Of a stretch of 64,000 bases of DNA, positions 26,129-38,070 are shown one piece after another. The stretch is from Burkholderiales bacterium (GTDB lineage Bacteria; Pseudomonadota; Gammaproteobacteria; Burkholderiales; Burkholderiaceae_E). Where the stretch lies: positions 90,717 through 154,716 of the forward strand of contig CANKWX010000001.1 of assembly GCA_947487165.1 (NCBI GenBank), read 5' to 3'. Positions within the stretch are counted from its first letter, which is position 1. Each line of letters opens with the position of its first letter. A model generated the notes under the pieces. That model was not told where the DNA came from. It saw only the letters and a program-made list of their open reading frames with translations, and did no database searches. A program made the translations under genes and the position numbers.

Positions 26129-27541
26129 ATGCAAGCCGTCCCCGCCACCCTTGTCGCCTCCCCGGTCACCCACCCGATGCTGGGCCCGCTGATCAACCAA
26201 ATGCTCGCCAGCCTCGCGACGCCTCAGGGCTGGTGGGCAATGGGTGGCCTGCTGGCCTCGTTCCTGCTTGCCTATGGCGCTTTTGGCGCCTTGCAGCGGC
26301 GGCTCGAGGGCAAGCCGGCCGGTACGCTGACCCGCGCCTGGATCGACCGCCTGAGCGGGCCCGCGCTCGCATGGGTCTCCATCCTTCTGATTCGCACGAT
26401 CCTGGCGCAGTTCTTCGATGTCACCGTCCTGATGGTCGCCGGCCAACTGGTGCTGGCTGCACTCGTTGTGAGGGCGCTGCTGCTGCTGATCGAGCAGACC
26501 TTCCCCGATACGCCCCTGATCGCTGCCTTCGAGCGCCTGATCGCGATCACGCTCTGGTCGCTGGCCGCGCTGCACCTGCTGGGCCTGTTGCATGTGGTGG
26601 TCGACACCCTCCACGATGTCGCGATTCCGCTGGGCAAGTCGCGACTGAGCCTGCTGCAGTTGTTCTCGGGGGTCTGCACGCTGATGCTGGCCACGGTGGT
26701 CGCGCTGTGGCTGAGCCGCGCCATCGACTCGCGGCTGGCGTCGGTGGCCGGCGTCGATCAGGGCGTGCGGGCGGTGGTCAGTCGGGTCGCGCAGCCCCTG
26801 CTGCTGGTCCTGTCGCTGCTGATCGCCTTGCCGGTGGTCGGCATCGATCTCACCACCCTGTCGGTTTTCAGCGGTGCGGTGGGCGTGGGTCTGGGCTTCG
26901 GTCTGCAAAAGATCGCGGCCAATTACATCTCGGGCTTCATCATCCTGCTCGACCGCTCGATCGAGCCGGGCCGGCTGATCCGGCTCGATCGCTTTCGCGG
27001 CATCGTCTCAGAGATCCGCACCCGCTACACCGTGATCAAGGGCCTCGATGGCGTCGACTCCATCGTCCCCAACGAGATGCTGGTCAATTCGGTCGTCGAG
27101 AGTGAGACCTTCACCGACTCATCGACCCGAGTCGCGGTGCGGGTCGGTGTCAGCTACGACTGCGATGTCGAACAGGCGATGCAGCTGCTGATCGAGGTTG
27201 CCACCGCTCAGGATCGGGTATTGAGTCAGCCGCCGCCGCGGGCGTTTCTGGTGGCCTTTGGTGATTCGTCGATCACGCTGGAGGTCGGTTTCTGGATTCC
27301 GGATCCGCAAAACGGCACGCTGTTGCTCACGTCGGCGATCAACCTGGGCGTCTACCGGGCCTTCAAGCAGGCCGGTATCGACATCCCGGTGCCGCAGCGC
27401 GAGATCAGCTTCAAAGTGCCCAAGGGTGCTGCCGCCGCTGGCGCTGCTTCTGCCGCTTCAGCCCCTTCGTTCGCGCCGCCGCTGCCGCCACTGCCACCGG
27501 CTTCGCAAACCGCGCTGCCGGCCCGCCCGCACGACGCCTGA
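26129..27541 (+). CDS. MscS family mechanosensitive ion channel
   Basis: A 470-residue membrane channel. Several N-terminal membrane helices precede the MscS pore region (LSVFSGAVGVGLGFGLQKIAANYISGFIIL) and the cytosolic beta domain (DRSIEPGRLIRL; VPNEMLVNSVVES). It ends with an Ala/Pro-rich tail of about 45 residues. The frame is open to 26063, but ATG 26129 is the conserved-looking start. The stop TGA (27539-27541) abuts the stop of the convergent FAH gene with no gap. Confidence 0.9.
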   Translation: MQAVPATLVASPVTHPMLGPLINQMLASLATPQGWWAMGGLLASFLLAYGAFGALQRRLEGKPAGTLTRAWIDRLSGPALAWVSILLIRTILAQFFDVTVLMVAGQLVLAALVVRALLLLIEQTFPDTPLIAAFERLIAITLWSLAALHLLGLLHVVVDTLHDVAIPLGKSRLSLLQLFSGVCTLMLATVVALWLSRAIDSRLASVAGVDQGVRAVVSRVAQPLLLVLSLLIALPVVGIDLTTLSVFSGAVGVGLGFGLQKIAANYISGFIILLDRSIEPGRLIRLDRFRGIVSEIRTRYTVIKGLDGVDSIVPNEMLVNSVVESETFTDSSTRVAVRVGVSYDCDVEQAMQLLIEVATAQDRVLSQPPPRAFLVAFGDSSITLEVGFWIPDPQNGTLLLTSAINLGVYRAFKQAGIDIPVPQREISFKVPKGAAAAGAASAASAPSFAPPLPPLPPASQTALPARPHDA

Positions 27542-28234
27542 TCAGCCGACCTTCACCTTCAGGCTGCCGACGCCCGCGACCGCACCTTCCATCAGGTCGC
27601 CCGAGACCACCGCACCCACGCCTTCGGGCGTGCCGGTAAAAATCAGGTCGCCCGGCTCCAGACGCCAGTAGGCGGTCAGGTGCTCGATGCTTTCGGCGAT
27701 GCTCCAGATCAGCTTGCTGGTGCTGCTCGATTGCTTCATCTGGCCATTGACCGACAGGGTGATCGCGGCATCGCCCGGATTGCCGGCGGCCGCGGCCGGC
27801 ACGATCGGACCGATCGGGGCCGACTGATCGAAGGCCTTGCCGATTTCCCAGGGCCGGCCTTCCTTTTTCGCGACACCCTGCAGATCGCGCCGGGTCATGT
27901 CCAAGCCCACCGCATAGCCCCAGACATGCTTCATCGCGTCGGCCGCCTTGATATTGGCGCCACCGATGCCGATGGCCACGACCAGCTCTATCTCGTAGTG
28001 CAGATTGCTGGTGCCGGGTGCATAGGGAATCTCACCGGTCGTGCCCTCGGCGACGTTCACGATGGCATCGGCCGGCTTCATGAAAAAGAAGGGCGGCTCG
28101 CGGCCGGTAAAGCCCATCTCCTTGGCGTGTTCTTCGTAGTTGCGACCGACGCAATAGATGCGCCGCACCGGAAAGCTGCCACCACCGGCGACCGGGATGG
28201 TGATCGGCGTGGGGGCTGCGATGACAAGGCTCAT
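27542..28234 (-). CDS. Fumarylacetoacetate hydrolase family protein (fumarylpyruvate-hydrolase-like)
   Basis: A 230-residue FAH-fold hydrolase or decarboxylase. Motifs are YCVGRNYEEHAKEMG, PPFFFMKPADAI, the metal site LHYEIELVVAIG (Glu ligands), the WGYAVGLDMTRRDLQ Asp region and the C-terminal GDLIFTGTPEGVG. The close fit to short NagK-like fumarylpyruvate hydrolases suggests gentisate-type ring cleavage, but the substrate is inferred. msrB and a flavin reductase lie upstream on the same strand. Confidence 0.87.
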   Translation of the reverse strand: MSLVIAAPTPITIPVAGGGSFPVRRIYCVGRNYEEHAKEMGFTGREPPFFFMKPADAIVNVAEGTTGEIPYAPGTSNLHYEIELVVAIGIGGANIKAADAMKHVWGYAVGLDMTRRDLQGVAKKEGRPWEIGKAFDQSAPIGPIVPAAAAGNPGDAAITLSVNGQMKQSSSTSKLIWSIAESIEHLTAYWRLEPGDLIFTGTPEGVGAVVSGDLMEGAVAGVGSLKVKVG

Positions 28235-28267
28235 GAGGGGCTCTTTCGGTGTTGCGGCGCAGGGTGG

Positions 28268-28672
28268 TCAGGAAGCGGAATCGTCGGGCACGAATTTCAG
28301 CGCGACGCCGTTATTGCAAAAGCGCTTGCCGGTCGGTGCCGGGCCGTCGTCGAAGACATGGCCGTGATGGCCGCCGCAGCGTGCGCAGTGGTATTCGGTG
28401 CGCGGCCAGATCATCCTGAAATCGCGGCTGGTCTCGAAGGCGCCCGGCAGGGTGGTGAAAAAGCTCGGCCAGCCGGTGCCGCTGTCGAACTTCATGTCGC
28501 TCGAAAACAGCGGCGCATCACAGCCGGCGCACACATAGGTGCCGCCGCGCTTTTCGTCATTGAGTGGGCTGGAGCCCGGCCGCTCGGTGCCTTCATGGCG
28601 CAGCACCTGATAGGCCTCGCCGGAAAGCGACTGGCGCCACTCGGCGTCGGGTTTGTCGATCTTGTCGGTCAT
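28268..28672 (-). CDS. msrB: Peptide-methionine (R)-S-oxide reductase MsrB
   Basis: Repairs oxidised methionine (R epimer). The 134-residue protein has two zinc CxxC pairs (CAGC and CARC), the substrate loop FDSGTGWPSFF and the catalytic Cys in KRFCNNGVALKF. An upstream ATG at 28693 would overlap the preceding gene; ATG 28672, 10 bases after that gene's stop, is the better start. Confidence 0.94.
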   Translation of the reverse strand: MTDKIDKPDAEWRQSLSGEAYQVLRHEGTERPGSSPLNDEKRGGTYVCAGCDAPLFSSDMKFDSGTGWPSFFTTLPGAFETSRDFRMIWPRTEYHCARCGGHHGHVFDDGPAPTGKRFCNNGVALKFVPDDSAS

Positions 28673-28682
28673 ATGCTGCTCC

Positions 28683-29255
28683 TTACTTCGCATTGCGCTT
28701 CATGTTTGCGAATTCGATCACCTGACGAGCAACCAGTGCACAGGCCTCGAGCACCGCCGGGTCGGCGTCGCGCCCATCGCCGCCAAACGGCCGCTCGCGC
28801 GAATTGATGGTCGCCGCAAAAGGCGTCGGCCAGCCACGCAGGGAGTGAACGATCGAGCGCAGTGAGGCCAGCGTCGAGCCCATGGCCTGCGGGCCATCGG
28901 CGCACACGATGCAGCCGACCGCCAGTCCGTCGAAATAGGGCGAGTCGTCCTGGCGCATGTCTTCGGTGAAGTCGATGGCGTTTTTCACCAGACCGGAGAT
29001 GCCGCCGTGGTACGCCGGTGTCGCGAGCAGCACGCCATCGGCGCGACGCAGCGCGGCAAGCATGGCGATCGCCTCAGGGCTGCGCTCGGGGCGGGTCGGG
29101 TCGTAGGGTTCGAGTGGCAGGCTGCCTGCCGCAAAGAGCTGGGTGGTGCAGCCGGCAGCAGTCGCGGCATCGAGGGCCGCGGCCAGGGCTCTTTCGGAGG
29201 TTGAGCCTGCTCGAGTCGTGCCGCCAAGTCCGACGATGAAAAGGGGTTCTGACAT
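28683..29255 (-). CDS. NADPH-dependent FMN reductase family protein
   Basis: A 190-residue flavodoxin-like reductase. The N-terminal FMN phosphate loop is GGTTRAGSTSERAL, and TPAYHGGISGLVKNAIDF is the hallmark of the NADPH_dep_red family. It reduces flavin or quinone-like substrates; the exact partner is unknown. The frame is open upstream to 29318, but ATG 29255 (SEPLFIVGLGG) is the natural start. It is followed by msrB 10 bases later, a plausible redox operon. The 269-bp gap to the divergent chemoreceptor gene holds no promoter I can defend. Confidence 0.88.
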   Translation of the reverse strand: MSEPLFIVGLGGTTRAGSTSERALAAALDAATAAGCTTQLFAAGSLPLEPYDPTRPERSPEAIAMLAALRRADGVLLATPAYHGGISGLVKNAIDFTEDMRQDDSPYFDGLAVGCIVCADGPQAMGSTLASLRSIVHSLRGWPTPFAATINSRERPFGGDGRDADPAVLEACALVARQVIEFANMKRNAK

Positions 29256-29524
29256 CGTCGATCCTGTCCGTTGGTCTTGGTTTAAAGACGGCGATCCTAG
29301 CATGGCGCCATAGGTCAAACCGGACGTCGCTCAGGCTGCGAGCCGGTGGTTTCCCGACCGCAAACACGATCGTGTGCAAGGAAATACCGCTCGTCGGCGG
29401 ATCGAATTGGTGATCAAAGCTTGGCCATTTCGCGGCACCGATGGGCGCAGCCAGGCCTCACGATTCGAATCAGGGAATCTCAATTCCAGGCGCAGACTCG
29501 TCCTCAACAAAGGGAGTGACATTC

Positions 29525-31063
29525 GTGAGCGGCATCAGCATCGGTATTCGGCTCGGCCTGGCATTCGGCCTGATTCTCATCGTGACCGCCATGCTCGCCG
29601 CCCTCGGGGTAATGAGGATCGGGGCCCTGAATGACTCGAGCAGCCGGATGGCCGGCGCACAGGTCGAACAGGTCGTGCTGGCCACGCAATGGAAGGGCGA
29701 GGCCGGCGTCAATCTGGTGCGCTCCGTGTCCTTCATGAAAGCCACCGACGCGGCTTATATCGCGTCGCTCAGAAAACAGATCGAGGCGACCGATGCAGAC
29801 ATCGAGAGAATCCAGAGCAATCTGGCTGCCCTCATCGATGATGCGGAGGTCAAGGCCCTGATGGCGCAGGCCACGACCCGGCGGGCGGCTTATCGCCAAC
29901 TGCGCGCCGATATCCTCAAGCTCAAGGATCAGCCCGGCCAGGACTACATTGGTCGCATCGACCGCGAACTGATCCCCGCTGCCCAAACCTACTTGTCAAC
30001 GGTTGAGGCGGTCGCATCCCGGGCCCTGATCGCGCTCGAATCGGCTCAAGTCCAGACCGCGGAGGTCGGGCGCAGCGGCCAGTGGATTCTCGGTCTTGGG
30101 GCTGTTGTGGCGGCGGTCCTGGGTGTCGGCTTCGCGGTGCTGACCACGCGCTCGATCACCCGCCCGCTCGGCGAGGCGGTCAAGGTCGCCGAGGCGACCG
30201 CTCGGGGTGAGCTCAGCCGGCAGGTCGATGTCCAGGGCCGCGATGAGTCTGCGCAGTTGCTCAGCGCCCTGTCTGCGATGCAGACCAGTCTGGCTAAAAC
30301 CGTTGGCAGCGTTCGCCAGTGTGCATTGGGCGTGTCGACTGCGAGCGTCGAAATCGCGCTGGGCAACAGCGACCTGTCGGCCCGAACCGAGAGTCAGGCC
30401 GCGTCGCTGCAGGAAGCCGCCGCCTCGATGGAGCAGCTCAACGCCCAGGTGCAACAGAATGCCGATCACGCGCGCGAGGCCAGCGAGCTGGTGGCCAGTG
30501 CGGCGCGCGTGGCCGGTCGCGGCGGCGAGGTGGTGGGTCAGGTGGTCGAGACCATGAAGGGCATCAACGCGTCGAGCCGCGAGATTTCCGACATCATCGC
30601 CATCATCGACAGCATCGCCTTTCAGACCAATATCCTCGCGCTCAATGCCGCGGTCGAGGCAGCACGAGCCGGCGAGCAGGGCAGGGGATTCGCGGTGGTG
30701 GCCACCGAAGTTCGCGAGTTGGCCGGCCGCAGTGCGCAGGCGGCCAAACAGATCAAGACCCTGATCAGCGCGAGTGTCGAGCGGGTGGTTCATGGCAGCA
30801 GCCAGGTGGACGAGGCCGGTGCCACGATGAATGAACTGGTGAAATCCATGCTCCAGGCCTGCGAGCTGGTGGAGCAGATCAGCCAGGCCAGCCAGCAGCA
30901 GGCGCTGGGTGTGGCGCAGGTGGGCGAAGCGGTGACGAATATGGATCAGGTCACGCAGCAGAACGCGGCAATGGTCGAGCAGATCGCGGCCGCCGCAGCA
31001 AGCCTGCGCGATCAGGCCGATGAGCTGGTCGGGACGGTGTCGGTTTTTCAACTTCAGTCATAG
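29525..31063 (+). CDS. Methyl-accepting chemotaxis protein
   Basis: A 512-residue transducer. Membrane helix 1 is at about 5-30, a periplasmic four-helix-bundle-like sensor at about 31-190 and membrane helix 2 at about 191-212. A HAMP domain and the cytoplasmic signalling coiled coil follow. The hairpin tip reads [20 protein letters not shown], with [18 protein letters not shown] after it. It starts at GTG 29525 behind AGGGAG; the longer frame from 29441 lacks conservation. There is no C-terminal NWETF-like pentapeptide. The ligand is unknown, and no che or flagellar genes are in the window. Confidence 0.92.
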   Translation: MSGISIGIRLGLAFGLILIVTAMLAALGVMRIGALNDSSSRMAGAQVEQVVLATQWKGEAGVNLVRSVSFMKATDAAYIASLRKQIEATDADIERIQSNLAALIDDAEVKALMAQATTRRAAYRQLRADILKLKDQPGQDYIGRIDRELIPAAQTYLSTVEAVASRALIALESAQVQTAEVGRSGQWILGLGAVVAAVLGVGFAVLTTRSITRPLGEAVKVAEATARGELSRQVDVQGRDESAQLLSALSAMQTSLAKTVGSVRQCALGVSTASVEIALGNSDLSARTESQAASLQEAAASMEQLNAQVQQNADHAREASELVASAARVAGRGGEVVGQVVETMKGINASSREISDIIAIIDSIAFQTNILALNAAVEAARAGEQGRGFAVVATEVRELAGRSAQAAKQIKTLISASVERVVHGSSQVDEAGATMNELVKSMLQACELVEQISQASQQQALGVAQVGEAVTNMDQVTQQNAAMVEQIAAAAASLRDQADELVGTVSVFQLQS

Positions 31064-31161
31064 CCCCTCAGCGTTATCGAGTTCACAGCCTGGCCATCAG
31101 TGCCACGGTAAGATCGGGGATTGACCCTCTTTTCGCCCTGCACCAGGGTCGATCCGCCCTC

Positions 31162-34251
<3,090 letters not shown>

Positions 34252-34971
34252 CGCTGGCTCACCGCCAATGCCTCGGTCGCGTTCCTGCCGGCCAATACCG
34301 TCGATGACGACGATATCGAGGTTTACACCGATGCCTCGCGCTCGCAGGTGGCCTTCACCTGGCGCGGCCTGCGTCAGCAGACCGAAAAGCGCGAGGGTGT
34401 CGACAACAAGTGTCTGGCCGACTTCATTGCGCCGCGTTTCATCGACGGCAAGCCCTCGGGCATCGAAGACTGGATCGGCATCTTCGCGGTGACCACCGGC
34501 CTGGGTGCCGAAAAGAAGGAAGCCGAGTTCGCCGCCCTGCTCGACGACTATTCATCGATCATGTTCAAGGCGATCGCCGACCGGCTTGCCGAGGCCTTTG
34601 CCGAGTGTCTGCACAAGCGCGTGCGTCTCGATCTGTGGGGCTATGCTGCCGACGAGCAGCTCAGCAACGAAGATCTCATCGGCGAGCGCTATCGCGGCAT
34701 CCGCCCGGCGCCCGGTTATCCGGCCTGCCCCGAGCACAGCATCAAGCGCGAGATGTTCGAGGTGCTCAAGGCCGATGAGATCGGCATGGCGCTGACCGAG
34801 TCGATGTCGATGACGCCGGCGGCCAGCGTGTCGGGCTTTTATTTCTCGCATCCGCAATCGCAATACTTCAATGTCGGCCGGATTGGCGAAGACCAGTTGC
34901 GCGATATTGCCCGGCGCTCCGGGCGCGGCGAAGGCGAGCTGCGTCGTGCACTGTCCGGGAGCCTGTCTTGA
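34252..34971 (+). pseudogene. metH: Detached AdoMet-activation domain of metH, same frame
   Basis: 239 codons in the same frame as metH, directly after its TGA. They begin RWLTANASVAFLPAN and contain RQQTEKREGVDNKCLADF, LADRLAEAFAECL and the SAM-binding RPAPGYPACPEH, then LTESMSMTPAASVSGFYF: a complete, undecayed activation domain. The first usable in-frame start is GTG 34348, without a ribosome-binding site and 32 codons into the domain, so independent translation is unlikely. The end overlaps the thioesterase start (TTGA), implying that ribosomes normally reach this point. Confidence 0.88.
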
Positions 34972-35432
34972 GTACTGTGGTTCGCATTCCCGAGGGCTTC
35001 GTCAAGCTCGCACTCGGCACCAACCCCTTCGTCGATTCGGTGGGGCCGCTCTACGGGCATCGCGAAGAAGGGCTTGCCGGTCGGCTTGTCATGGGCATTC
35101 GCATCGAGCCGCGCCATTGCAGTCCATCGGGCTTTGCGCATGGGGGCATGCTGATGACCATGGCCGACATGCTGATCGTGCTGGGCGCCAATGTGCAGAC
35201 CGGCCTGAACCGCTTCATGACCACCGTGAGCCTGTCGGCCGATTTCATGGCGGCGGTCGGCCAGGATGCCTGGCTCGAAGGACGGCTCGATATCCTGCGC
35301 ACCACCCGTACGCTGGTGTTTTGTCAGGGGATCTACCGGGTCGATGGCGAGCCGGTGCTGCGAGTCGACGGCATCGTCAAGCCGATTGGCGAAGAAAAGC
35401 CCGAAGGGTCGTCGCGCCGCTATTTCGAATAG
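34968..35432 (+). CDS. PaaI-family hotdog thioesterase
   Basis: A 154-residue acyl-CoA thioesterase of the 4HBT/PaaI fold, with the HGGMLMTMADML helix motif (about residues 58-69) containing the conserved HGG. The start is a TTG whose TTGA overlaps the stop of the metH C-terminal frame, so expression is probably coupled to translation through metH. The 203-bp gap after it, up to the BON gene, shows nothing I can name. Confidence 0.82.
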   Translation: MSTVVRIPEGFVKLALGTNPFVDSVGPLYGHREEGLAGRLVMGIRIEPRHCSPSGFAHGGMLMTMADMLIVLGANVQTGLNRFMTTVSLSADFMAAVGQDAWLEGRLDILRTTRTLVFCQGIYRVDGEPVLRVDGIVKPIGEEKPEGSSRRYFE

Positions 35433-35635
35433 TGCTCAAAGGCCGGCAGTTATTGGCACCCACTAGCCTGTTGAGCGTGATCTGTCGTCAGAAGGCGACG
35501 CAGGTCAATGGTTATGACTTCATAGTCGGCTAGGCTTGTGTTCCCTGAGCGAATGTCGCGTTTGCGCCAATGACCGTTTCGAGGTTCTGGCGAGCCGAAC
35601 GAGACAGGCATGTTCAATTTATTAAAGGAATAAAA

Positions 35636-35938
35636 ATGAAAAAAACGATTTTTTCTCTGGCGACCGCAGTATTTTTTGCCGCAGCCATCAGCGGCTGCGC
35701 GGCCGTCGACTCGGCCAACAAGTGGGGCAGCGACGCCTGGATTACCACCAAGCTCAAGACCGAGCAGATGGGCGCGTCCCCGGCAATCTGGAGTGATATC
35801 AACGTCGAGACCAAAAACGGCGTGGTCCAGCTGTCAGGCTTTGCCAAGAACCAGGCCGACGTCAACAAGGCGGTTGAAATCGCTCGCAAGACCGACGGCG
35901 TGAAGTCGGTTGTCAACAACGTCATCATCCGGCCCTGA
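35636..35938 (+). CDS. BON-domain lipoprotein
   Basis: A 100-residue periplasmic or outer-membrane lipoprotein. The signal peptide ends at a lipobox ISGC (Cys near residue 20). One BON domain follows (about 35-98; INVETKNGVVQLSGFAKNQ, then VKSVVNNVII), related to OsmY/DolP phospholipid-binding modules. The start ATG 35636 has AAAGGAA upstream in an AT-rich leader. A terminator follows at 36010. Confidence 0.88.
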   Translation: MKKTIFSLATAVFFAAAISGCAAVDSANKWGSDAWITTKLKTEQMGASPAIWSDINVETKNGVVQLSGFAKNQADVNKAVEIARKTDGVKSVVNNVIIRP

Positions 35939-36009
35939 TCGACGATCAGATCGGGTTTGAGGCGAGCAGGCTTTGCGATCGTTCTGATCTGCAGGCCTGG
36001 TTGTTGCAA

Positions 36010-36033
36010 GGGCGCCTTCGGGCGCCCTTTCTT
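36010..36033. terminator. Intrinsic terminator between BON and DUF1840 genes
   Basis: A perfect 7-bp stem GGGCGCC / GGCGCCC (36010-36016 with 36021-36027) closed by a TTCG tetraloop and followed by TTTCTT on the plus strand. It terminates the BON gene. It ends 4 bases from the stop of the convergent DUF1840 gene. Confidence 0.88.
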
Positions 36034-36036
36034 CGT

Positions 36037-36366
36037 TCAGACGCCCCAGGTTACCGGCTTGCCGGCTGCGCGCGCCGCGCTGAGCAATTCGATCAGCGGC
36101 AATGCACGCTGGGCGAGCGAGATTGCATCGCCGGCTGTGTCGGAGGTCTCATCGTCCTTGTCTTGCGCATCAGGCGTCGGCTGTTGCAGCGCAAGTTTCT
36201 CGACCGTGATGGCGGCCTGCAGTGCCTCGATTGCTGCGCCCAGCTGCTCGGGTGTGAAGACGCCCTGTGGACCGGGCGCCCTGCCGATGATGCCTAGCAT
36301 GCGATCACCTACCGCGCCGGTCATCACGACCGTGCCTGCGGCTTTCGATTTGAATTCGTAGAGCAT
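36037..36366 (-). CDS. DUF1840 family protein
   Basis: A 109-residue protein starting LYEFKSKAAGTVVM and ending ARAAGKPVTWGV, with RAPGPQGVFTPEQLGAAIEAL between: the Burkholderiales DUF1840 pattern. A polar Asp/Gln-rich linker sits in the middle. Function unknown. ATG 36366 is chosen over 36405 because conservation begins there. Confidence 0.85.
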   Translation of the reverse strand: MLYEFKSKAAGTVVMTGAVGDRMLGIIGRAPGPQGVFTPEQLGAAIEALQAAITVEKLALQQPTPDAQDKDDETSDTAGDAISLAQRALPLIELLSAARAAGKPVTWGV

Positions 36367-36469
36367 GATGGTGTTCTGGTCGCGCAAGCCAGCCGAGTCG
36401 GTCAAGGCGTTTACAGTACGCGATTCGAGCAGAGTTTGACGATCGGATGTCCACGACGAGGCCTTGCCA

Positions 36470-37033
36470 ATGAATACGCCGATCCATGCTCTGACAAGCC
36501 TGACCCTGGCCGCCCTGCTGATGGTGCTGACGGCCTGTACCCCTGAGCACGACTGGCGCGAGATCCGTGCCGGCGAAGAGGGCTTCGCCGCGATGATGCC
36601 CTCGCGGCCGGCGCGAATGACTCAGCCGGTCGATCTTGACGGTCTGCCTCTGACGATGAGCATGCAGGGCTCGCTGGTGCGTGAGGTCGCTTACACCGTG
36701 GCGACTGCCAGCTTGCCGCCCGATGCCGGCCAAGCCGTGATGGAGCAGGCGCTGAGTGCGATGCGCCGGGCAATGGTGCGCAATATCCAAGGCGAGGAGC
36801 GCGCGACACGTCCGGTCAGTTTTTCGCTGATCGATGGGTCGGGTGCGGTGGTCGGCAGTGTCAATGGCGTCGAGGTCGAGGCGGTCGGTCGCATGCGCGG
36901 GCAGGAGGCGACGCTGATCGCGCGTTTTGCAGGTGTCGATAAACGGGTCTGGCAGGTCGTCGTGCTCGGGCCCAAACCCGATCGGGAACAGGCCTCAATG
37001 TTTCTCGACTCGGTGCGGCTGGTTCGGCGCTGA
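36470..37033 (+). CDS. Putative lipoprotein of unknown function
   Basis: A 187-residue protein whose signal peptide ends in a lipobox LTAC (Cys near residue 23). The mature part begins TPEHDWREIRAGEEGFAAMMPSRPA, a pattern seen in small secreted proteins that compare a value with an error-prone substrate, but no function is established. The C-terminus ends SMFLDSVRLVRR. ATG 36470 is preferred over TTG 36464. It diverges from DUF1840. Confidence 0.65.
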   Translation: MNTPIHALTSLTLAALLMVLTACTPEHDWREIRAGEEGFAAMMPSRPARMTQPVDLDGLPLTMSMQGSLVREVAYTVATASLPPDAGQAVMEQALSAMRRAMVRNIQGEERATRPVSFSLIDGSGAVVGSVNGVEVEAVGRMRGQEATLIARFAGVDKRVWQVVVLGPKPDREQASMFLDSVRLVRR

Positions 37034-37068
37034 ATGACGGTCTGATCGGCCGAATCAGCGCGACCGAA

Positions 37069-38070
37069 TCAGCGCGACCGAAATGCGTTGGCGCCGATCG
37101 CCACACCCGCGATCAGCAGGCCGATGCCCACGGCTGCCGTCGGGGCAGGCCAGTCGCCTCGCCAGGCATAGCCGTAGGCCAGGGCAGCCAGCGTCTCGAA
37201 GACGATCAGTTGGCCGGTCAGCGATGTCGGCAACAGGCGTGAAGCCTCGTTCCACAGTCGTGTCCCCAGCCATGACGAAACCAGCCCGAGCACCGTCATC
37301 AACAGCACGAAGTGCATCGCCTGCGGACCCAGCGGAAACTCGAACCGCGCTTGCGAAGCGCCGCTTGCAGAAGGGGCGACGTTCTCGACCGCCAGCGCCA
37401 GGCCCCATGCGACAAGTGCCAGCGGCAAGGTGGTCAGACCCTGTGCAGTCGCCCAGGTCGAGGGACTCACCGCAGGATTGCGTTGCATCCAGCGGGCATT
37501 GCTGATCGGATACCAGGTCCAGCAGACGACAGCCACCAGCGCCAGCATCGCGCCGAATGCCTGTTGCGACATAGCCGACTCATGGCTCTGTCTGATCGGT
37601 TCGCCGATGCCGTTCAGCGCGGCGATTTCGGCGTGGTTCACGAGCAGGATGCCTGCCAGGATGATCGCGAGCGAAGGAGCCAGCCGTCGCCACGGCAAGG
37701 CGCGGTCAGACAGATTTGACACCACCGCAATCACCACTGGCAGTGTGCCGATCAGCATGGTCGGCATCGGCACGCCAGCGGTCTGGATGGCTGCGGCCAG
37801 AAAGACGTAATAGACCAGATTGCCGATCAGCGAGAGCCAGCCGGCCTTGATCCAGTCGGCGCGCGACAGTTGTTGCAGCGCCTGGCGGCCAGGCCAGGCC
37901 ATGGCAAGGGCCACCAGCCCGAAGGCAAGGTAGCGTCCGGCCGACAGCACCAGCGGTGGATAGCCAGGCAGCATGACCGGCGCCACGAAGACCAGGCCCC
38001 ACGCCAGACCTGCGCCGATCGCGCAGGCCAGCCCGAGCCAGAGGCCTTGCCGGGCGCCTGCGTCGGTCAA
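37069..38070 (-). CDS. EamA/DMT family permease
   Basis: A 333-residue inner-membrane transporter with about ten hydrophobic helices in two repeats, typical of drug/metabolite transporters (GLAWGLVFVAPVML at the N-terminus; GLVSSWLGTRLWNEASR in the second half). The frame is open to 38217. The coding start is probably TTG 38070, whose TTGA overlaps the stop of the upstream racemase gene; the earlier part is basic and unconserved. The substrate is unknown. Confidence 0.8.
   Translation of the reverse strand: MTDAGARQGLWLGLACAIGAGLAWGLVFVAPVMLPGYPPLVLSAGRYLAFGLVALAMAWPGRQALQQLSRADWIKAGWLSLIGNLVYYVFLAAAIQTAGVPMPTMLIGTLPVVIAVVSNLSDRALPWRRLAPSLAIILAGILLVNHAEIAALNGIGEPIRQSHESAMSQQAFGAMLALVAVVCWTWYPISNARWMQRNPAVSPSTWATAQGLTTLPLALVAWGLALAVENVAPSASGASQARFEFPLGPQAMHFVLLMTVLGLVSSWLGTRLWNEASRLLPTSLTGQLIVFETLAALAYGYAWRGDWPAPTAAVGIGLLIAGVAIGANAFRSR

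Noticed and set aside
29415..29444. Flagellar sigma-28 promoter upstream of the chemoreceptor gene
   Set aside because: CAAAGCTT and ACCGATGG partly match the -35 and -10 boxes, but the spacing is 14 rather than about 11 bases and several positions differ.
31064..31161. Cobalamin or SAH riboswitch upstream of metH
   Set aside because: Only 98 bases lie between the chemoreceptor and metH, too short for a cobalamin riboswitch, and I see no SAH-type conserved core.
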